DNA of 41,357 nt from Clostridia bacterium (GCA_029060065.1 JAIDUT010000097.1:1-41357); one strand, 5' to 3'; positions 16,870 through 27,036 are shown, counted from the stretch's first letter. Notes: generated by a model from the sequence alone, not told the origin. A program made the numbers and translations.

Positions 16870-18192
16870 TCACAGTATATACTTATTGAGATTAAGCTTT
16901 TTGATTACGCTCTCGAAGTGTTTATCTACAAAAGCCTTGTCTATAATCACGTCGGTAGGTCCTTGCATTTCGCATGCCTCATAGGATATATCTTCAAGCA
17001 AACTCTCCATCATTGTGTGCAGTCGTCTTGCGCCTATATCTTCTTTATTCTCGTTTTCTATCGCGCAAATCTTAGCAAGTTCTTTAATTGCGTCGCCCGT
17101 GAATTTAAGTTTAACGTCGTCCACGCCGAGTAGTGCCGTGTATTGCATCAATATTGCGTTGTCGGGTTTGGTCAATATCTCTTCAAAGTCTTTCTCGGTC
17201 AAACTGTCAAGTCTAACTGATATAGGGAATCTGCCCTGAAGTTCGGGTATCAAATCCGATACGCTTGCGATATGAAACGCGCCTGCGGCAATGAAGAGGA
17301 TATGGTCGGTTTTGATTTGTCCGTACTTAGTATTGACTGTACATCCCTCGACTATCGGCAATATATCTCTCTGCACGCCCTCTCTAGACACGTCGTGACC
17401 GCCACTACTTCCACCTGCCTTGCTTGCAATCTTATCTATCTCGTCTATGAAGATAATACCCTCGTTTTCTGCTCTAGAAATTGCTTCTGCATTGACGTTG
17501 TCAGGGTCAATAAGTTTTTCCTGCTCCATTTCAATGAGTATATTCAATGCTTCTTTTACCGTAACTGTCTTAGACTTGGTCTTGCCTCCGCCCATCATAG
17601 AACCGAAGAGTTCGTTGATATTTATCTCCATATCGCTATTATTACTGATAGTCTGCTGTTTTGGCTTTACCGGTAAATCAATGGTGATTACGAGGTCGTC
17701 TACTTTGCCCTCGCGTAGCTCTTGCAAGATATAACCTCTCATTTGTCCGTCCGTTAAATCGGGATAGGCTTCTTTTCTCTTCTTAGTGATAGCCGGCACA
17801 AGTTTTTCTTCAGCTCTTTCTCGCGCGCGAAGTTCAACTTCTTTGGACTTCTCTTCCGTCACCATTCTGATAGACGCTTCTACAAGGTCGCGTACCATTG
17901 ATTCTACGTCTCTTCCGACGTAACCAACTTCTGTAAACTTCGTAGCTTCCACCTTGATAAACGGAGCTTTGACAAGTTTTGCAAGTCGTCTTGCAATCTC
18001 CGTCTTACCCACGCCGGTAGGTCCTTGCATGATTATATTCTTGGGAGATATCTCCTCTTTTAATTCTTGTGGCAATCTGCTTCTTCTATATCTATTGCGA
18101 AGCGCAACCGCAACCGCCTTTTTAGCGCTGAACTGACCAATGATATATCTATCGAGTTCCGCAACTATTTGTTTTGGAGTAAAATTATTCAT
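16870..18192 (-). CDS. hslU: HslU, ATPase subunit of the HslUV protease
   Basis: The 440-residue AAA+ unfoldase has Walker A GPTGVGKT (57-64), an intermediate I domain (about 110-230) and Walker B GIIFIDEIDKI. The pore-type GYVGRD loop and the C-terminal tail LNLNKYIL, which in this family inserts into HslV to activate it, are also present. It forms hexamers that feed substrates to HslV. Its ATG lies 1 nt after the hslV stop region, so the two are coupled. It is the last gene of the comM-dprA-topA-trmFO-hslV-hslU run. Confidence 0.98.
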   Translation of the reverse strand: MNNFTPKQIVAELDRYIIGQFSAKKAVAVALRNRYRRSRLPQELKEEISPKNIIMQGPTGVGKTEIARRLAKLVKAPFIKVEATKFTEVGYVGRDVESMVRDLVEASIRMVTEEKSKEVELRARERAEEKLVPAITKKRKEAYPDLTDGQMRGYILQELREGKVDDLVITIDLPVKPKQQTISNNSDMEININELFGSMMGGGKTKSKTVTVKEALNILIEMEQEKLIDPDNVNAEAISRAENEGIIFIDEIDKIASKAGGSSGGHDVSREGVQRDILPIVEGCTVNTKYGQIKTDHILFIAAGAFHIASVSDLIPELQGRFPISVRLDSLTEKDFEEILTKPDNAILMQYTALLGVDDVKLKFTGDAIKELAKICAIENENKEDIGARRLHTMMESLLEDISYEACEMQGPTDVIIDKAFVDKHFESVIKKLNLNKYIL

Positions 18193-18193
18193 A

Positions 18194-18727
18194 TCACACC
18201 TCCTCTACGATTATATTGTTGTTGGTAAATACGCAAAGTTCGCTGGCAATGACGAGAGCCTTGTATGCAATTTCTTTTGCCGAAAGCTTCGTTTCTTTTA
18301 CCATTGCTCTTGCCGCCGCCAAAGCGTAGTTACCGCCCGAGCCTATCGCGCAAGCGTCGCCGTCGGGGTCTATAACTTCTCCGCTACCCGACACAATGAG
18401 CAAATTCTCCTTGTCTGCGACTAGCATCATAGCCTCTAACTTTCTCGGCAACTTGTCGTCTCTCCAGAGTTCTGCAAGCTCCACTGCGCTACGCATAAGA
18501 TTACCGCTGTACTTTTGTAACATTTTCTCAAACTTTTCGCTTAGCGATATTGCGTCTGATACGCTACCTGCAAAACCTATTACTACCTTATCGTCAAAGA
18601 TTCTCTTGACTTTCTTCGCCGTACCCTTGAGTATGACGCTTTGTCCCATAGTGATTTGTCCGTCACCTGCTATTGCAATTTTGCCATTGCGCCTAACCGC
18701 GCAAATGGTAGTCCCCATCATTTCCAT
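18194..18727 (-). CDS. hslV: HslV, proteolytic subunit of the HslUV protease
   Basis: The 177-residue proteasome-beta-like Ntn hydrolase has the family start [19 protein letters not shown] and the [13 protein letters not shown] segment. By alignment with E. coli HslV, the catalytic nucleophile is T6, so a five-residue leader (MEMMG) would have to be removed. This differs from the bare Met of E. coli but is not rare in Firmicutes. Its AAAGGAG overlaps the trmFO stop codon, giving tight coupling. Confidence 0.97.
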   Translation of the reverse strand: MEMMGTTICAVRRNGKIAIAGDGQITMGQSVILKGTAKKVKRIFDDKVVIGFAGSVSDAISLSEKFEKMLQKYSGNLMRSAVELAELWRDDKLPRKLEAMMLVADKENLLIVSGSGEVIDPDGDACAIGSGGNYALAAARAMVKETKLSAKEIAYKALVIASELCVFTNNNIIVEEV

Positions 18728-18730
18728 AAT

Positions 18731-20032
18731 TCACTCCTTTATTGCTTTGAGATAACTCTCCACATCGCCGATAGCGCGCAGAGAATATTTGAATTTCCTT
18801 TTCTTTTTGTCCCTCGGAGCATCGTCTAACGCAGGCAATATTCCGAAGTTTGCGTTCATAGGTTGATAATCCTCGTTTGGCGTGGAGATATGTCTTTGCA
18901 ATCTACCCATTACGCTTGTCGCCGGCATTATTAAGTCGGCATTGCCGACAAGCCGTCTTGCCAAATTGATACCTGCCAAAAGTCCGCTTGCTACGCTCTC
19001 CATATACCCCTCGACGCCTGTCAACTGTCCTGCAAAGAATAGCAAAGGCTTATTCTTTACGCCAAATGCGCTGTCCAAGACTTTTGGCGCGTTGATAAAA
19101 GTATTGGCGTGCATTACTCCGTATCTCAAAAACTCGGCGTTCTCAAGTCCCGGTATCATAGAGAATACTCGCTTCTGCTCACCGAATTTCAAATTCGTTT
19201 GGAAGCCCACAATATTATAGGCGTTGCCCTCGCCGTCCTCTTTGCGAAGCTGTACCACAGCGTACGGTCTTTCCTCACTTCTCGGATTGCGTATGCCTAC
19301 GGGTCGCAAAGGTCCGTACCTCATCGTGTCCACACCTCTGGAAGCCATGACTTCTATCGGCATACATCTCTCAAACACTTCAAATTCAAAGTCTTTGAGT
19401 TTGGCTCTTTCCGCATGAATAAGTTCTTCGTAAAAATGTGAGTATTCTTGCTTATCCATTGCGCAGTTGAGATAGTCGTCACCGCCCTTTCCGTATCTTG
19501 CTCCAAAGAATGCCTTGTCGTAGTCTATACTTTCTCCGTCAATTATAGGAGCTACTGCGTCGTAGAAGTTGAGGTATTCTCCGCCTAGAAAGTCTTGTAT
19601 CCATTTAGCCATTTTATTTGACGTCAAAGGCCCTGTTGCTATTACCGTAGGAAGAGTATCGTCAATATTTTCTACTTCTTGTCTTATCAGCCTAAAGCCG
19701 TCAAAGCTGTTAAGCGCGCGCTCTACGCTCTCGCTCAACTTAACTCTGTCCACCGCTAAGGCTCCGCCTGCAGGAACATCGCAAGAATAAGCGCACTTCA
19801 ATATTAGGCTGTCAAGTCTAGCAAGTTCGTACTTCAAAAGTCCCGACGCATTGTCTAGGCTTTGGGCCTTTAAGGAGTTGGAACACACCAATTCCGCTAA
19901 GCTATCCGTCGAGTGACAGGGAGTATTATTTACTCCTCTCATCTCGTAAACATCGACTTCAAAATCTCTTTTTAGAAGTTGATATGCACACTCGCAACCT
20001 GCCAAGCCTCCGCCTATTACGTTGACTTTCAT
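18731..20032 (-). CDS. trmFO: TrmFO, folate-dependent tRNA m5U54 methyltransferase
   Basis: The 433-residue FAD protein begins with the dinucleotide motif VNVIGGGLAGCECAYQLLKR. It contains TDSLAELVCSNSLKAQ and the later AGQLTGVEGYMESVASGLLAG, all typical of TrmFO. It uses methylenetetrahydrofolate and FADH2 to methylate U54 of tRNA, replacing SAM-dependent TrmA in many Firmicutes. ATG 20032 overlaps the topA stop by 4 nt (ATGA), so translation is coupled. The neighbouring xerC and codY genes of the Bacillus arrangement are absent. Confidence 0.97.
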   Translation of the reverse strand: MKVNVIGGGLAGCECAYQLLKRDFEVDVYEMRGVNNTPCHSTDSLAELVCSNSLKAQSLDNASGLLKYELARLDSLILKCAYSCDVPAGGALAVDRVKLSESVERALNSFDGFRLIRQEVENIDDTLPTVIATGPLTSNKMAKWIQDFLGGEYLNFYDAVAPIIDGESIDYDKAFFGARYGKGGDDYLNCAMDKQEYSHFYEELIHAERAKLKDFEFEVFERCMPIEVMASRGVDTMRYGPLRPVGIRNPRSEERPYAVVQLRKEDGEGNAYNIVGFQTNLKFGEQKRVFSMIPGLENAEFLRYGVMHANTFINAPKVLDSAFGVKNKPLLFFAGQLTGVEGYMESVASGLLAGINLARRLVGNADLIMPATSVMGRLQRHISTPNEDYQPMNANFGILPALDDAPRDKKKRKFKYSLRAIGDVESYLKAIKE

Positions 20033-22170
20033 GACTTTTGCTTTTCCTTGTTCTTTAAGATTACTTCAGGTACTTTGCTCTCTTCAACGTCCTCACTGTG
20101 TCCGCAATCTCTATTGGTACACACATATCTCACTCCGCTCTTGCCGTTGACCACTTTCATATTGCTCTTGCAGTCAGGACAGAGATACGGCGCAGGTAAA
20201 TCCCAAGAGATAAACTTGCAAGCGGGATAATTGTTACAAGAAAAGAACGTAGCGCCTTTCTTGGAAATTTTCTTATACACGTCGCCTCCGCACTGCGGAC
20301 ACTTCGCCACCGGCTCTGATAAAGACTTGGTGTTGCGACACTTCGGGAAGTTGGGACACGCTAAGAACTTACCGTACTTAGAATCTCTAATAATCATCCT
20401 TGCCCCGCACTTGTCGCAAATTACGTCAGACTCTTCCGCCTTAGGCTTGACCTTGCTTCCTTGATGTCTGACTTCCAGCACTTTGTTGTGAAAATCGCCG
20501 TAGAAGTCGGCAATTACTTCATACCACTTGATATTGCCCTCTTCTATCTTGTCGAGATTTTTCTCCATATCAGCCGTAAACTGCGTGTCCATTATGTCGG
20601 AAAAGTCCTTGACAAGTTGGTCTACGACTATTTCGCCGAGTTCTGTCGGCTTCATAAATTTGCCTTCTTTCTCGATATAAGTACGCTTGTAAAGCACCGT
20701 TATAGTCTTTTCGAACGTGGACGGTCTTCCAATGCCGTTTTCTTCCATAGCCTTTATGAAAGAACCGTCTGTATACCTTTGAGGAGGTTTGGTAAACTTT
20801 TGCTCTCCGGCAATATCTTTAAGAGTAAGTTCCTCGCCTTCGTTGAGATTTGGCAATTCCTTGCTATTCTCTTCTTTTTCGGTATTACTCTGGTACGCTT
20901 GCGTAAAGCCTTTGAATACGCAGACTTTACCTTTAAGCGTATATCCGTATTTCTTATCGCTTTGAGATACGATATGCACAGTCAATGTATCGTATTCCGC
21001 ATTAGCCATTTGCGACGCAACAAATCTATCGTATATTAATTTGTATAATTTATAATCGTTACGCGCGAGTTTATCTTTTAGCGACTCCGGCGTACGGGAA
21101 AGCGTAATTGGTCTGATTGCTTCATGGGCGTCTTGCGCGCCTGCTCCGGTAGCATAGACATTTGGCTTTTTGGGGCAATAGTCCTTACCGTAATTTCCAG
21201 CAATAAAGTCAAGCGCTTCTCTTTGAGCCTCGGCAGATACTCTCACACTGTCAGAACGAATATAGGTGACGAGCGCAACGTGACCTTCGCCCTCTATCTC
21301 CACGCCTTCGTATAGTCTTTGGGCAATCTGCGTAACCATCGACGCGCTAAATCCCAGCTTAGAAATTGCGTCTTGTTGCATTGTAGACGTAGTAAACGGC
21401 GGAGCAGGTTTGGAGAAAGATTGCGCCCTCTTAACGTTGTCTACCAGCCATTTTCCAGTCTTGCTTCCGTTAATAACTGCGTCGGCTTGCTCTTTGCAAG
21501 TGACTTTTACTTTCTTATTATCAATATCTACGAATTCGCACTTAAAAGAATTTTTCTTCTTATCGCCGACTGCAGTCTTGTCTTTGACAAGCTGAGCATT
21601 GATAGTCCAATACTCTTGAGGCTTGAAATTCCTAATCTCTCTTTCTCTGTCGACTACCATTTTGAGCGCAACCGACTGAACTCTGCCTGCCGACAGACCG
21701 CTCTTGATTTGACGCGATAATATAGGAGAAAGTTCGTATCCCATCAATCTGTCGAGAACTCTTCTCGCCTGTTGAGCATCTACAAGTCCCATATTGATTT
21801 CTCTGGGATTATCCAAAGCCTTTAATACGGCTTTCTTGGATATTTCGTTGAATACGATTCTCACGTTCTTATCAGTGATGTCGCACACGTTGGCAAGGTG
21901 CCAAGATATTGCCTCTCCCTCTCTATCGGGGTCGGCTGCGAGATATATGGTATCGCACTTCTCGATTTCTTTCTTAATCATATCTATAGTCGCCTGCTTG
22001 TCGGGGCTGACTATATACTCCGGCTTAAAATTGTTGTTGACGTCAATGCCCATTGTCTTTTGAGGCAAATCGCTGACGTGTCCCTTGGATGCTACCACGT
22101 GGTAACCGCTACCCAAATACTTTGATATTGTTTTCGCCTTATGAGGCGACTCTACGATTATAAGTTTCAT
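20029..22170 (-). CDS. topA: DNA topoisomerase I
   Basis: The 713-residue type IA topoisomerase relaxes negative supercoils. The TOPRIM domain has E7 in IVESPHKAKT and the acidic triad in AADPDREG (80-84). The active-site tyrosine is Y303 in VTYIRSDSVR. Three C-terminal four-cysteine zinc ribbons follow (CDKCGARM..., CPQCGGDV..., CPDCKSNM...). I take ATG 22170 rather than the GTG two codons earlier because AAAGGAG lies at a better distance. It sits in the dprA-topA-trmFO run. Confidence 0.98.
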   Translation of the reverse strand: MKLIIVESPHKAKTISKYLGSGYHVVASKGHVSDLPQKTMGIDVNNNFKPEYIVSPDKQATIDMIKKEIEKCDTIYLAADPDREGEAISWHLANVCDITDKNVRIVFNEISKKAVLKALDNPREINMGLVDAQQARRVLDRLMGYELSPILSRQIKSGLSAGRVQSVALKMVVDREREIRNFKPQEYWTINAQLVKDKTAVGDKKKNSFKCEFVDIDNKKVKVTCKEQADAVINGSKTGKWLVDNVKRAQSFSKPAPPFTTSTMQQDAISKLGFSASMVTQIAQRLYEGVEIEGEGHVALVTYIRSDSVRVSAEAQREALDFIAGNYGKDYCPKKPNVYATGAGAQDAHEAIRPITLSRTPESLKDKLARNDYKLYKLIYDRFVASQMANAEYDTLTVHIVSQSDKKYGYTLKGKVCVFKGFTQAYQSNTEKEENSKELPNLNEGEELTLKDIAGEQKFTKPPQRYTDGSFIKAMEENGIGRPSTFEKTITVLYKRTYIEKEGKFMKPTELGEIVVDQLVKDFSDIMDTQFTADMEKNLDKIEEGNIKWYEVIADFYGDFHNKVLEVRHQGSKVKPKAEESDVICDKCGARMIIRDSKYGKFLACPNFPKCRNTKSLSEPVAKCPQCGGDVYKKISKKGATFFSCNNYPACKFISWDLPAPYLCPDCKSNMKVVNGKSGVRYVCTNRDCGHSEDVEESKVPEVILKNKEKQKS

Positions 22171-22184
22171 CTCCACTCCTTTTA

Positions 22185-23204
22185 TTAAAGCTGAGGTATG
22201 ATTTCAAAATAATTTCCCTGCATCTTTCTTATTATTCCCAATATCTCTAATTGAGAAAGTACGCTTGACAGCTCTCCTACGCTTAAACCCGACTTCAACA
22301 AAATTTCGTCAAAGTGAAGCGCTTCGTCCTTGAGTAAGTCTACTATCGCTTGAGCTGTAAAGTCAAGTTGAACGACTTCCTGAACGTCTTTTTCAGACGT
22401 CTTTCCCAGTGCCGATATTACGTCTTCTGGCGAAAGCGTAATTACCCCTTGCAACTCCTTTATCTTTTTGTTGCAACCTGCGCTCGTCGGCGAGAAGATA
22501 TTGCCGGGAACAACAAATAATTCTCTACCTTGCTCTATCGCATAGTCTGCAGTAATAAGCGAACCGCTTTTATCTCCGGCTTCCGGTATAAACACGGCTT
22601 GCGACAGCGCGCTGATTATACGGTTGCGCTCGGGAAAATGATACTGCAAAGGCTTAGTTCCCATGGGATATTCGCTAATGACAAGTCCCGTCTTGGCAAT
22701 TTGCATTTGCATATCTAGATTTTCCGAAGGATAACACATATCAAGTCCGTTTGCCACTACCGCCACGGTAGGCGAATTGTTTTCAAGACTTATTCTATGT
22801 CCTATGCTGTCAACGCCCCTCGCAAGTCCGCTGATTATCTTCAATCCCGACTTAACGAATACGGGCGCAAAGTTTTGCATTACGTTCTTACCGTATGTAC
22901 TTACTCTTCTCGCGCCTACTACGGCAAGTAAGTCTTTGCTATAAAACAAACTCTTATCGCCTTTATAATAAAGCGTATACGGCGGGTCGTAGATATCTTT
23001 AAGCGAATCTGGATAATCTTCGTCTACAATAGTGATTACCTTTATTCCCTCTTTTTCCATTTTGGCAATCATATTGTCCGCGACGGAATAGTCATTGTAC
23101 AACTCGCATGGTCTGTCCACGCTCTCAAAGCGTTTTCTTCTCGCGCTATACCACTCCACTGTCGAGAGCATTATCAATGCCTTTTGGTCGTTAGTGTACG
23201 TCAT
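22185..23204 (-). CDS. dprA: DprA, DNA-processing protein for natural transformation
   Basis: The 339-residue protein has the DprA Rossmann core: VVGARRVSTYGK, SGLARGVDSIGHRISLE, VVANGLDMCYPSEN, SEYPMGTKPLQYHFPERNRIISALS and GSLITADYAIEQGRELFVVPGN. A C-terminal winged-helix DML1-like domain (about 280-339) follows. DprA loads RecA on incoming single-stranded DNA. The open frame allows TTG 23222, but ATG 23204 lies 8 nt after the comM stop and is the more natural start, although its Shine-Dalgarno (GAGAG) is weak. Confidence 0.96.
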   Translation of the reverse strand: MTYTNDQKALIMLSTVEWYSARRKRFESVDRPCELYNDYSVADNMIAKMEKEGIKVITIVDEDYPDSLKDIYDPPYTLYYKGDKSLFYSKDLLAVVGARRVSTYGKNVMQNFAPVFVKSGLKIISGLARGVDSIGHRISLENNSPTVAVVANGLDMCYPSENLDMQMQIAKTGLVISEYPMGTKPLQYHFPERNRIISALSQAVFIPEAGDKSGSLITADYAIEQGRELFVVPGNIFSPTSAGCNKKIKELQGVITLSPEDVISALGKTSEKDVQEVVQLDFTAQAIVDLLKDEALHFDEILLKSGLSVGELSSVLSQLEILGIIRKMQGNYFEIIPQL

Positions 23205-23212
23205 ATTCTCTC

Positions 23213-24745
23213 TCAATCCCAATACTTCCTATCCAAAGAACGGTATTGTATCGCTTCTGCCACGTGCTTAGACAAAACTTCAACCGAGCCGTCCAAATCT
23301 GCAATCGTCCTTGCAACCTTCAAAACTCTCGTGCTTGCTCTTGCAGTCAAATTCAGTTTAGTAAAAGCGTTCTTCAAAAGCGTTTCGCCCATCTTATCGA
23401 GAACACAATAACTCTTGACTTGCGCATTGGTCATCTCGTCGTTGGTCTTGGTTTTAGTCCCCGCATATCTTGTCCTTTGAATAGCTCTCGCCTTTTCCAC
23501 TCTCTCCTTGATAACCGCGCTACTCTCGTTGGGTACGCTACTGCGGAAGTCGTCGTAAGATATACTGTCTACTTCTATTTGCAAATCAATCCTGTCTAGT
23601 AACGGTCCCGATAATTTAGATATGTATCTATGTATTTCCGACGGCGTACATTTGCACTCTTGCGTCTTAGAACCGAGATTACCGCACGGGCATGGATTCA
23701 TACTTGCGACCAACATAAATCTTGCGGGATACTCCAGCGTGCGTTTTGCTCTCGACACGACAGCTACTCCGTCCTCAAGAGGTTGTCTGAGAGTTTCGAG
23801 AGTGCGACGTTGGTACTCAGGCATTTCGTCCAAGAAAAGCACTCCGTTGTGAGCAAGACTAATTTCCCCGGGGCGGGAATTTGCGCCACCGCCCATAAGC
23901 GCCGGAACCGTCGCCGTATGGTGAGGCGTACGGAAAGGTCTGTTGACAACTATACCTACGCTGTTGTCCAAGATGCCTGCAACCGAATGTATCTTCGTCA
24001 CTTCTATCGCTTCTTCAAAGGTCATGTCGGGCATTATTGTAGGCACGCACTTTGCCATCATAGTCTTGCCTGCTCCGGGCGGTCCTATCAAAAGCACGTT
24101 GTGACCGCCTGCGACAGCTATCTCCAAAGCTCGCTTAGCGACCGTCTGTCCCTTAACTTCGGAAAAATCAACGTTGTATTTATTCGCCTTGGATATAGCT
24201 ACGAATTCGCTAGTTTCTAACGGCTTGACCTCGCTCTTACCCGTTAAAAAGTCTACGACCTCGGCAAGTTTGTCAAAAGCGTAAACCTCGATACCTGAAA
24301 TATAACTGGCTTCTTTTGCGTTCTTTGAGGGTAAAATAAACTTTTTGTGTCCGTTTTGAATTGCCGAGATTATGAGTGGCAGTACGCCCCTAATTGAATT
24401 TAACGACCCGTCTAACGACAACTCTCCGAGAATTATAAAGTCTTTATATGTATCGCTTTCAATCTCTTCGTTGGCAATGAGAATGCCTAAAGCAATCGCT
24501 AAGTCAAAGTGCGAGCCTTCTTTCTTGGTATCCGCAGGCGCAAGATTAATAGTGATCTTGCGTATAGGATATGTCAAAAGACTGTTCTTTATAGCCGACC
24601 TCACTCTTTCTTTCGACTCTTTGATAGCCGTATCTGCCAAACCTACCGTGTCGTAGGCAGGCAGACCGGCATTAAGGTCTACTTCTATAGAAACTTCATA
24701 TCCCTCTACTCCGTTGAGGGCGTAACTCTTGGTCTTTGCGAGCAT
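23213..24745 (-). CDS. comM: ComM/YifB, Mg-chelatase-like AAA+ ATPase
   Basis: The 510-residue protein has an N-terminal Lon-like S5 domain (1-165, ALNGVEGYEVSIEVDLNAGLP), Walker A GPPGAGKTMMAK near 219 and NGVLFLDEMPEYQR as Walker B. MNPCPCG and the C-terminal Mg-chelatase domain complete the family pattern. ComM is a branch-migration helicase that helps integrate transforming DNA in Gram-negatives. Placement directly before dprA supports a role in DNA uptake or recombination. It follows the GT-C-like gene by 4 nt, so it may be read from the promoter at 26895-26924. Confidence 0.95.
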   Translation of the reverse strand: MLAKTKSYALNGVEGYEVSIEVDLNAGLPAYDTVGLADTAIKESKERVRSAIKNSLLTYPIRKITINLAPADTKKEGSHFDLAIALGILIANEEIESDTYKDFIILGELSLDGSLNSIRGVLPLIISAIQNGHKKFILPSKNAKEASYISGIEVYAFDKLAEVVDFLTGKSEVKPLETSEFVAISKANKYNVDFSEVKGQTVAKRALEIAVAGGHNVLLIGPPGAGKTMMAKCVPTIMPDMTFEEAIEVTKIHSVAGILDNSVGIVVNRPFRTPHHTATVPALMGGGANSRPGEISLAHNGVLFLDEMPEYQRRTLETLRQPLEDGVAVVSRAKRTLEYPARFMLVASMNPCPCGNLGSKTQECKCTPSEIHRYISKLSGPLLDRIDLQIEVDSISYDDFRSSVPNESSAVIKERVEKARAIQRTRYAGTKTKTNDEMTNAQVKSYCVLDKMGETLLKNAFTKLNLTARASTRVLKVARTIADLDGSVEVLSKHVAEAIQYRSLDRKYWD

Positions 24746-24749
24746 TACC

Positions 24750-26870
24750 TTATCTTGCCTTTTTGTTTTTCTTCTTTGAATTTACTTTTTCTGCTTTTGC
24801 AACAGGCGTAGCTTTCGCTTCTTCCTGCGTATCGTCGGAGATATCTCTCTCTTTTTCAATAAGCAATACGTGGGAAGCTAAAGTCATATCTACAGCAACG
24901 TAAAGCAAGTAGAACGTCGCAAGCAATGTCACTATACTGAATATAATCAAGAACGCGTCCTTGCTTTCAAAGTCAAGGAGAGTTGCATTGTCTACTCCGC
25001 TGATAAATCCGCTTCTGGAGAATAGTTGCGCAATATTGAGGAATGACAACGTGGCAAGCGCGCCTGCTCCGATATAAAGTCTGATGTCGGGAGTGATAAT
25101 GAGATATATCAAGATGAGTACCAATCCCATTGGCAAGGTTTCCACGTTACCTTGAGCGCCGATAACCGAATATGCAATAAGCATAACTCCCGACAACAAC
25201 ACTAGGTCAAGTCTATTTGCCGTCCTGATATAGTGATATACGACGTACGCGCTCATAGCAATGACAAAGAGCCAGTTGCACATATCAAGGAACAAATTAT
25301 CAGGTCTTATCTTACCGCCCGAAGCGAATATCGAATACAGATTGAATGCATTGTTGGATAGTTTCGGATTGGCAGTAGCAAAGAATTGATACATCTTGGA
25401 AAATACGCAGAATACGTCGCCCTTTGCAACCTGATTCCAGCAAAGTGGCAAAGAAATCAAGTAGAATCCTACGAAGCAACATGCCATTGTCACCGCCGTC
25501 TTGACAATCGACGACTTATCTGTGACGAGCGCGTAAATTTGATACAGCAGTATGACCGGTAAAAGTATCAACGCGTAATTGCTGAAAAACAAAGCCAAGG
25601 TATAGAACACACCCGTCGATACGTATTTCTTTTGGAGCATAGCAAGCGCCATTGCCACCAAAAACGCGATAGCAATACATTGAACCGAGCCGTACAAACT
25701 GCCGAAGATAAAGAACACCGGCAAGATTGCGTAAATAAATCCGTAGGTCGTAGCCATTCTCTCGTTCTGATATTTCGACGCGCATGAGAAAAGCATGTAA
25801 CATATCGTGAGATCTGCAATCATCATAGGCATTCTTACCAAAATAGAATACCCTACGTTCTCCATATTAAGCGCCTTTCCGAGAAAACCGAATATTCCCA
25901 TAAGCCATACTATGCCTTGCGGTTCATAGACGTAATTGTCATAATACGACATAAAGCCCTTGTCCGCAACTCCCTTTGCAAGGTTGACCATTTCGTTGAT
26001 AACCGAATTACCCTCTGCCGTCGCAAGTATCGTAATAAATCTTACGACGAAAGCAGTTAGAAGTACGTAGATAAATCTTGCAGTATTGCCCGTCATTACG
26101 TTGAGGAACTTGTCCCCGCCCGTAACGCCGTCGTTGGGACGCATTCCGACTTTGTTTTGAAGTATGCTTTTTATCATAAAGAACATTCCCACAAGAATAC
26201 CTGCAGAAATAATCGTAAACATTACGACGAAAGTAATAGAACCGCCGTCAGCCATGTCGTAGCCCTCTTTCATACGCAGGATAGCAACTTCTTCTTCGTC
26301 CGGAGCGCCGTCAACTTTCTGAAGCGAAACGTTATCTATGGAAACGTCACCGCTACTGCTAATGTCATCTCTGCCCAACGCCACCAAAAGCTCGACTTCG
26401 CCTTTTACAGCCGACGTAAAATATTGAGTATACTCTTGCCAACCTTCCGTGGTCTGCGTCGTCAATACGCCTATAGTGTCTACAGCGCCGTTTATAAATA
26501 CGCCTGCCGAACCGGAAATGGGGTCCTCAACCTTGATGTAAGCAGTGAGTTTGTAAAGAGCATTCTTTTCCAAATTTACCTTTTGTGAGATATAATAAAA
26601 GCCCGGCGTCGACAAATTAAAACGCAAATATCTCTTGCCGAGCGAAGAATCGTATTCGCTTGATTGAGACTCGTTGCGTACCCAACTTACATCAGTGCCG
26701 GGATTGATTGTCCATCCATCGGCAATTTTGTCTTGCGAATTATAATTTTCAAATCCGCCGTTGACAACGATTTCTGTGTCGTAATCAACTTTGTTGCTGT
26801 TGCACCCCACCAATGCCACTAATGCAATGAGCGCAATCAACATGATAATTAAGAGTTTTTTGCTTTTCAT
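24750..26870 (-). CDS. lipoprotein-signal / carbohydrate-binding-like domain / GT-C-like membrane protein fusion
   Basis: The 706-residue protein starts at ATG 26870 (AAGGGG 7 nt upstream; the longer frame would start inside the promoter). Residues 1-23 are a lipoprotein signal with lipobox LVGC (C23). Residues about 31-186 form a beta-rich domain like CBM4/9-type jelly rolls: IVVNGGFENYN, ADGWTINPG, FYYISQKVNLEKNALYKLTAYIKV and SSGDVSIDNVSLQKV. From about 212 on there are some 12 membrane helices with the layout of GT-C glycosyltransferases, including YEPQGIVWLMGI (315-326) and RMPMMIADL (346-354). The C-terminal tail is charged and Lys-rich. The usual GT-C hallmarks W-G-Q-x-D and F-K-P-Q are YGSVQ (393-397) and FSNYA here, so activity is doubtful. 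The likely site is the cell envelope; substrate and role are unknown. Confidence 0.8.
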   Translation of the reverse strand: MKSKKLLIIMLIALIALVALVGCNSNKVDYDTEIVVNGGFENYNSQDKIADGWTINPGTDVSWVRNESQSSEYDSSLGKRYLRFNLSTPGFYYISQKVNLEKNALYKLTAYIKVEDPISGSAGVFINGAVDTIGVLTTQTTEGWQEYTQYFTSAVKGEVELLVALGRDDISSSGDVSIDNVSLQKVDGAPDEEEVAILRMKEGYDMADGGSITFVVMFTIISAGILVGMFFMIKSILQNKVGMRPNDGVTGGDKFLNVMTGNTARFIYVLLTAFVVRFITILATAEGNSVINEMVNLAKGVADKGFMSYYDNYVYEPQGIVWLMGIFGFLGKALNMENVGYSILVRMPMMIADLTICYMLFSCASKYQNERMATTYGFIYAILPVFFIFGSLYGSVQCIAIAFLVAMALAMLQKKYVSTGVFYTLALFFSNYALILLPVILLYQIYALVTDKSSIVKTAVTMACCFVGFYLISLPLCWNQVAKGDVFCVFSKMYQFFATANPKLSNNAFNLYSIFASGGKIRPDNLFLDMCNWLFVIAMSAYVVYHYIRTANRLDLVLLSGVMLIAYSVIGAQGNVETLPMGLVLILIYLIITPDIRLYIGAGALATLSFLNIAQLFSRSGFISGVDNATLLDFESKDAFLIIFSIVTLLATFYLLYVAVDMTLASHVLLIEKERDISDDTQEEAKATPVAKAEKVNSKKKNKKAR

Positions 26871-26894
26871 GGTTATCCCCTTGAAAGATATTCT

Positions 26895-26924
26895 TTTATA
26901 TTCATAATAAATGATTATTGTCAA
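26895..26924 (-). promoter_or_regulatory. SigA-type promoter of the GT-C-like lipoprotein gene
   Basis: On the minus strand TTGACA (26924-26919), 18 nt and TATAAA (26900-26895), ending about 24 nt before ATG 26870. It also supports the downstream start codon choice. The rest of the gap up to 27036 is very AT-rich and shows nothing else I can name. Confidence 0.7.
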
Positions 26925-27036
26925 TTTGACAAGTAGATAAATATAATTTCTTAAAATTATTATAATATTATAATATAATAAACAAGGCGCTTGATTATTA
27001 GCCGGTCATAAGTCGTACTAAATTATGCTAAGTTGT

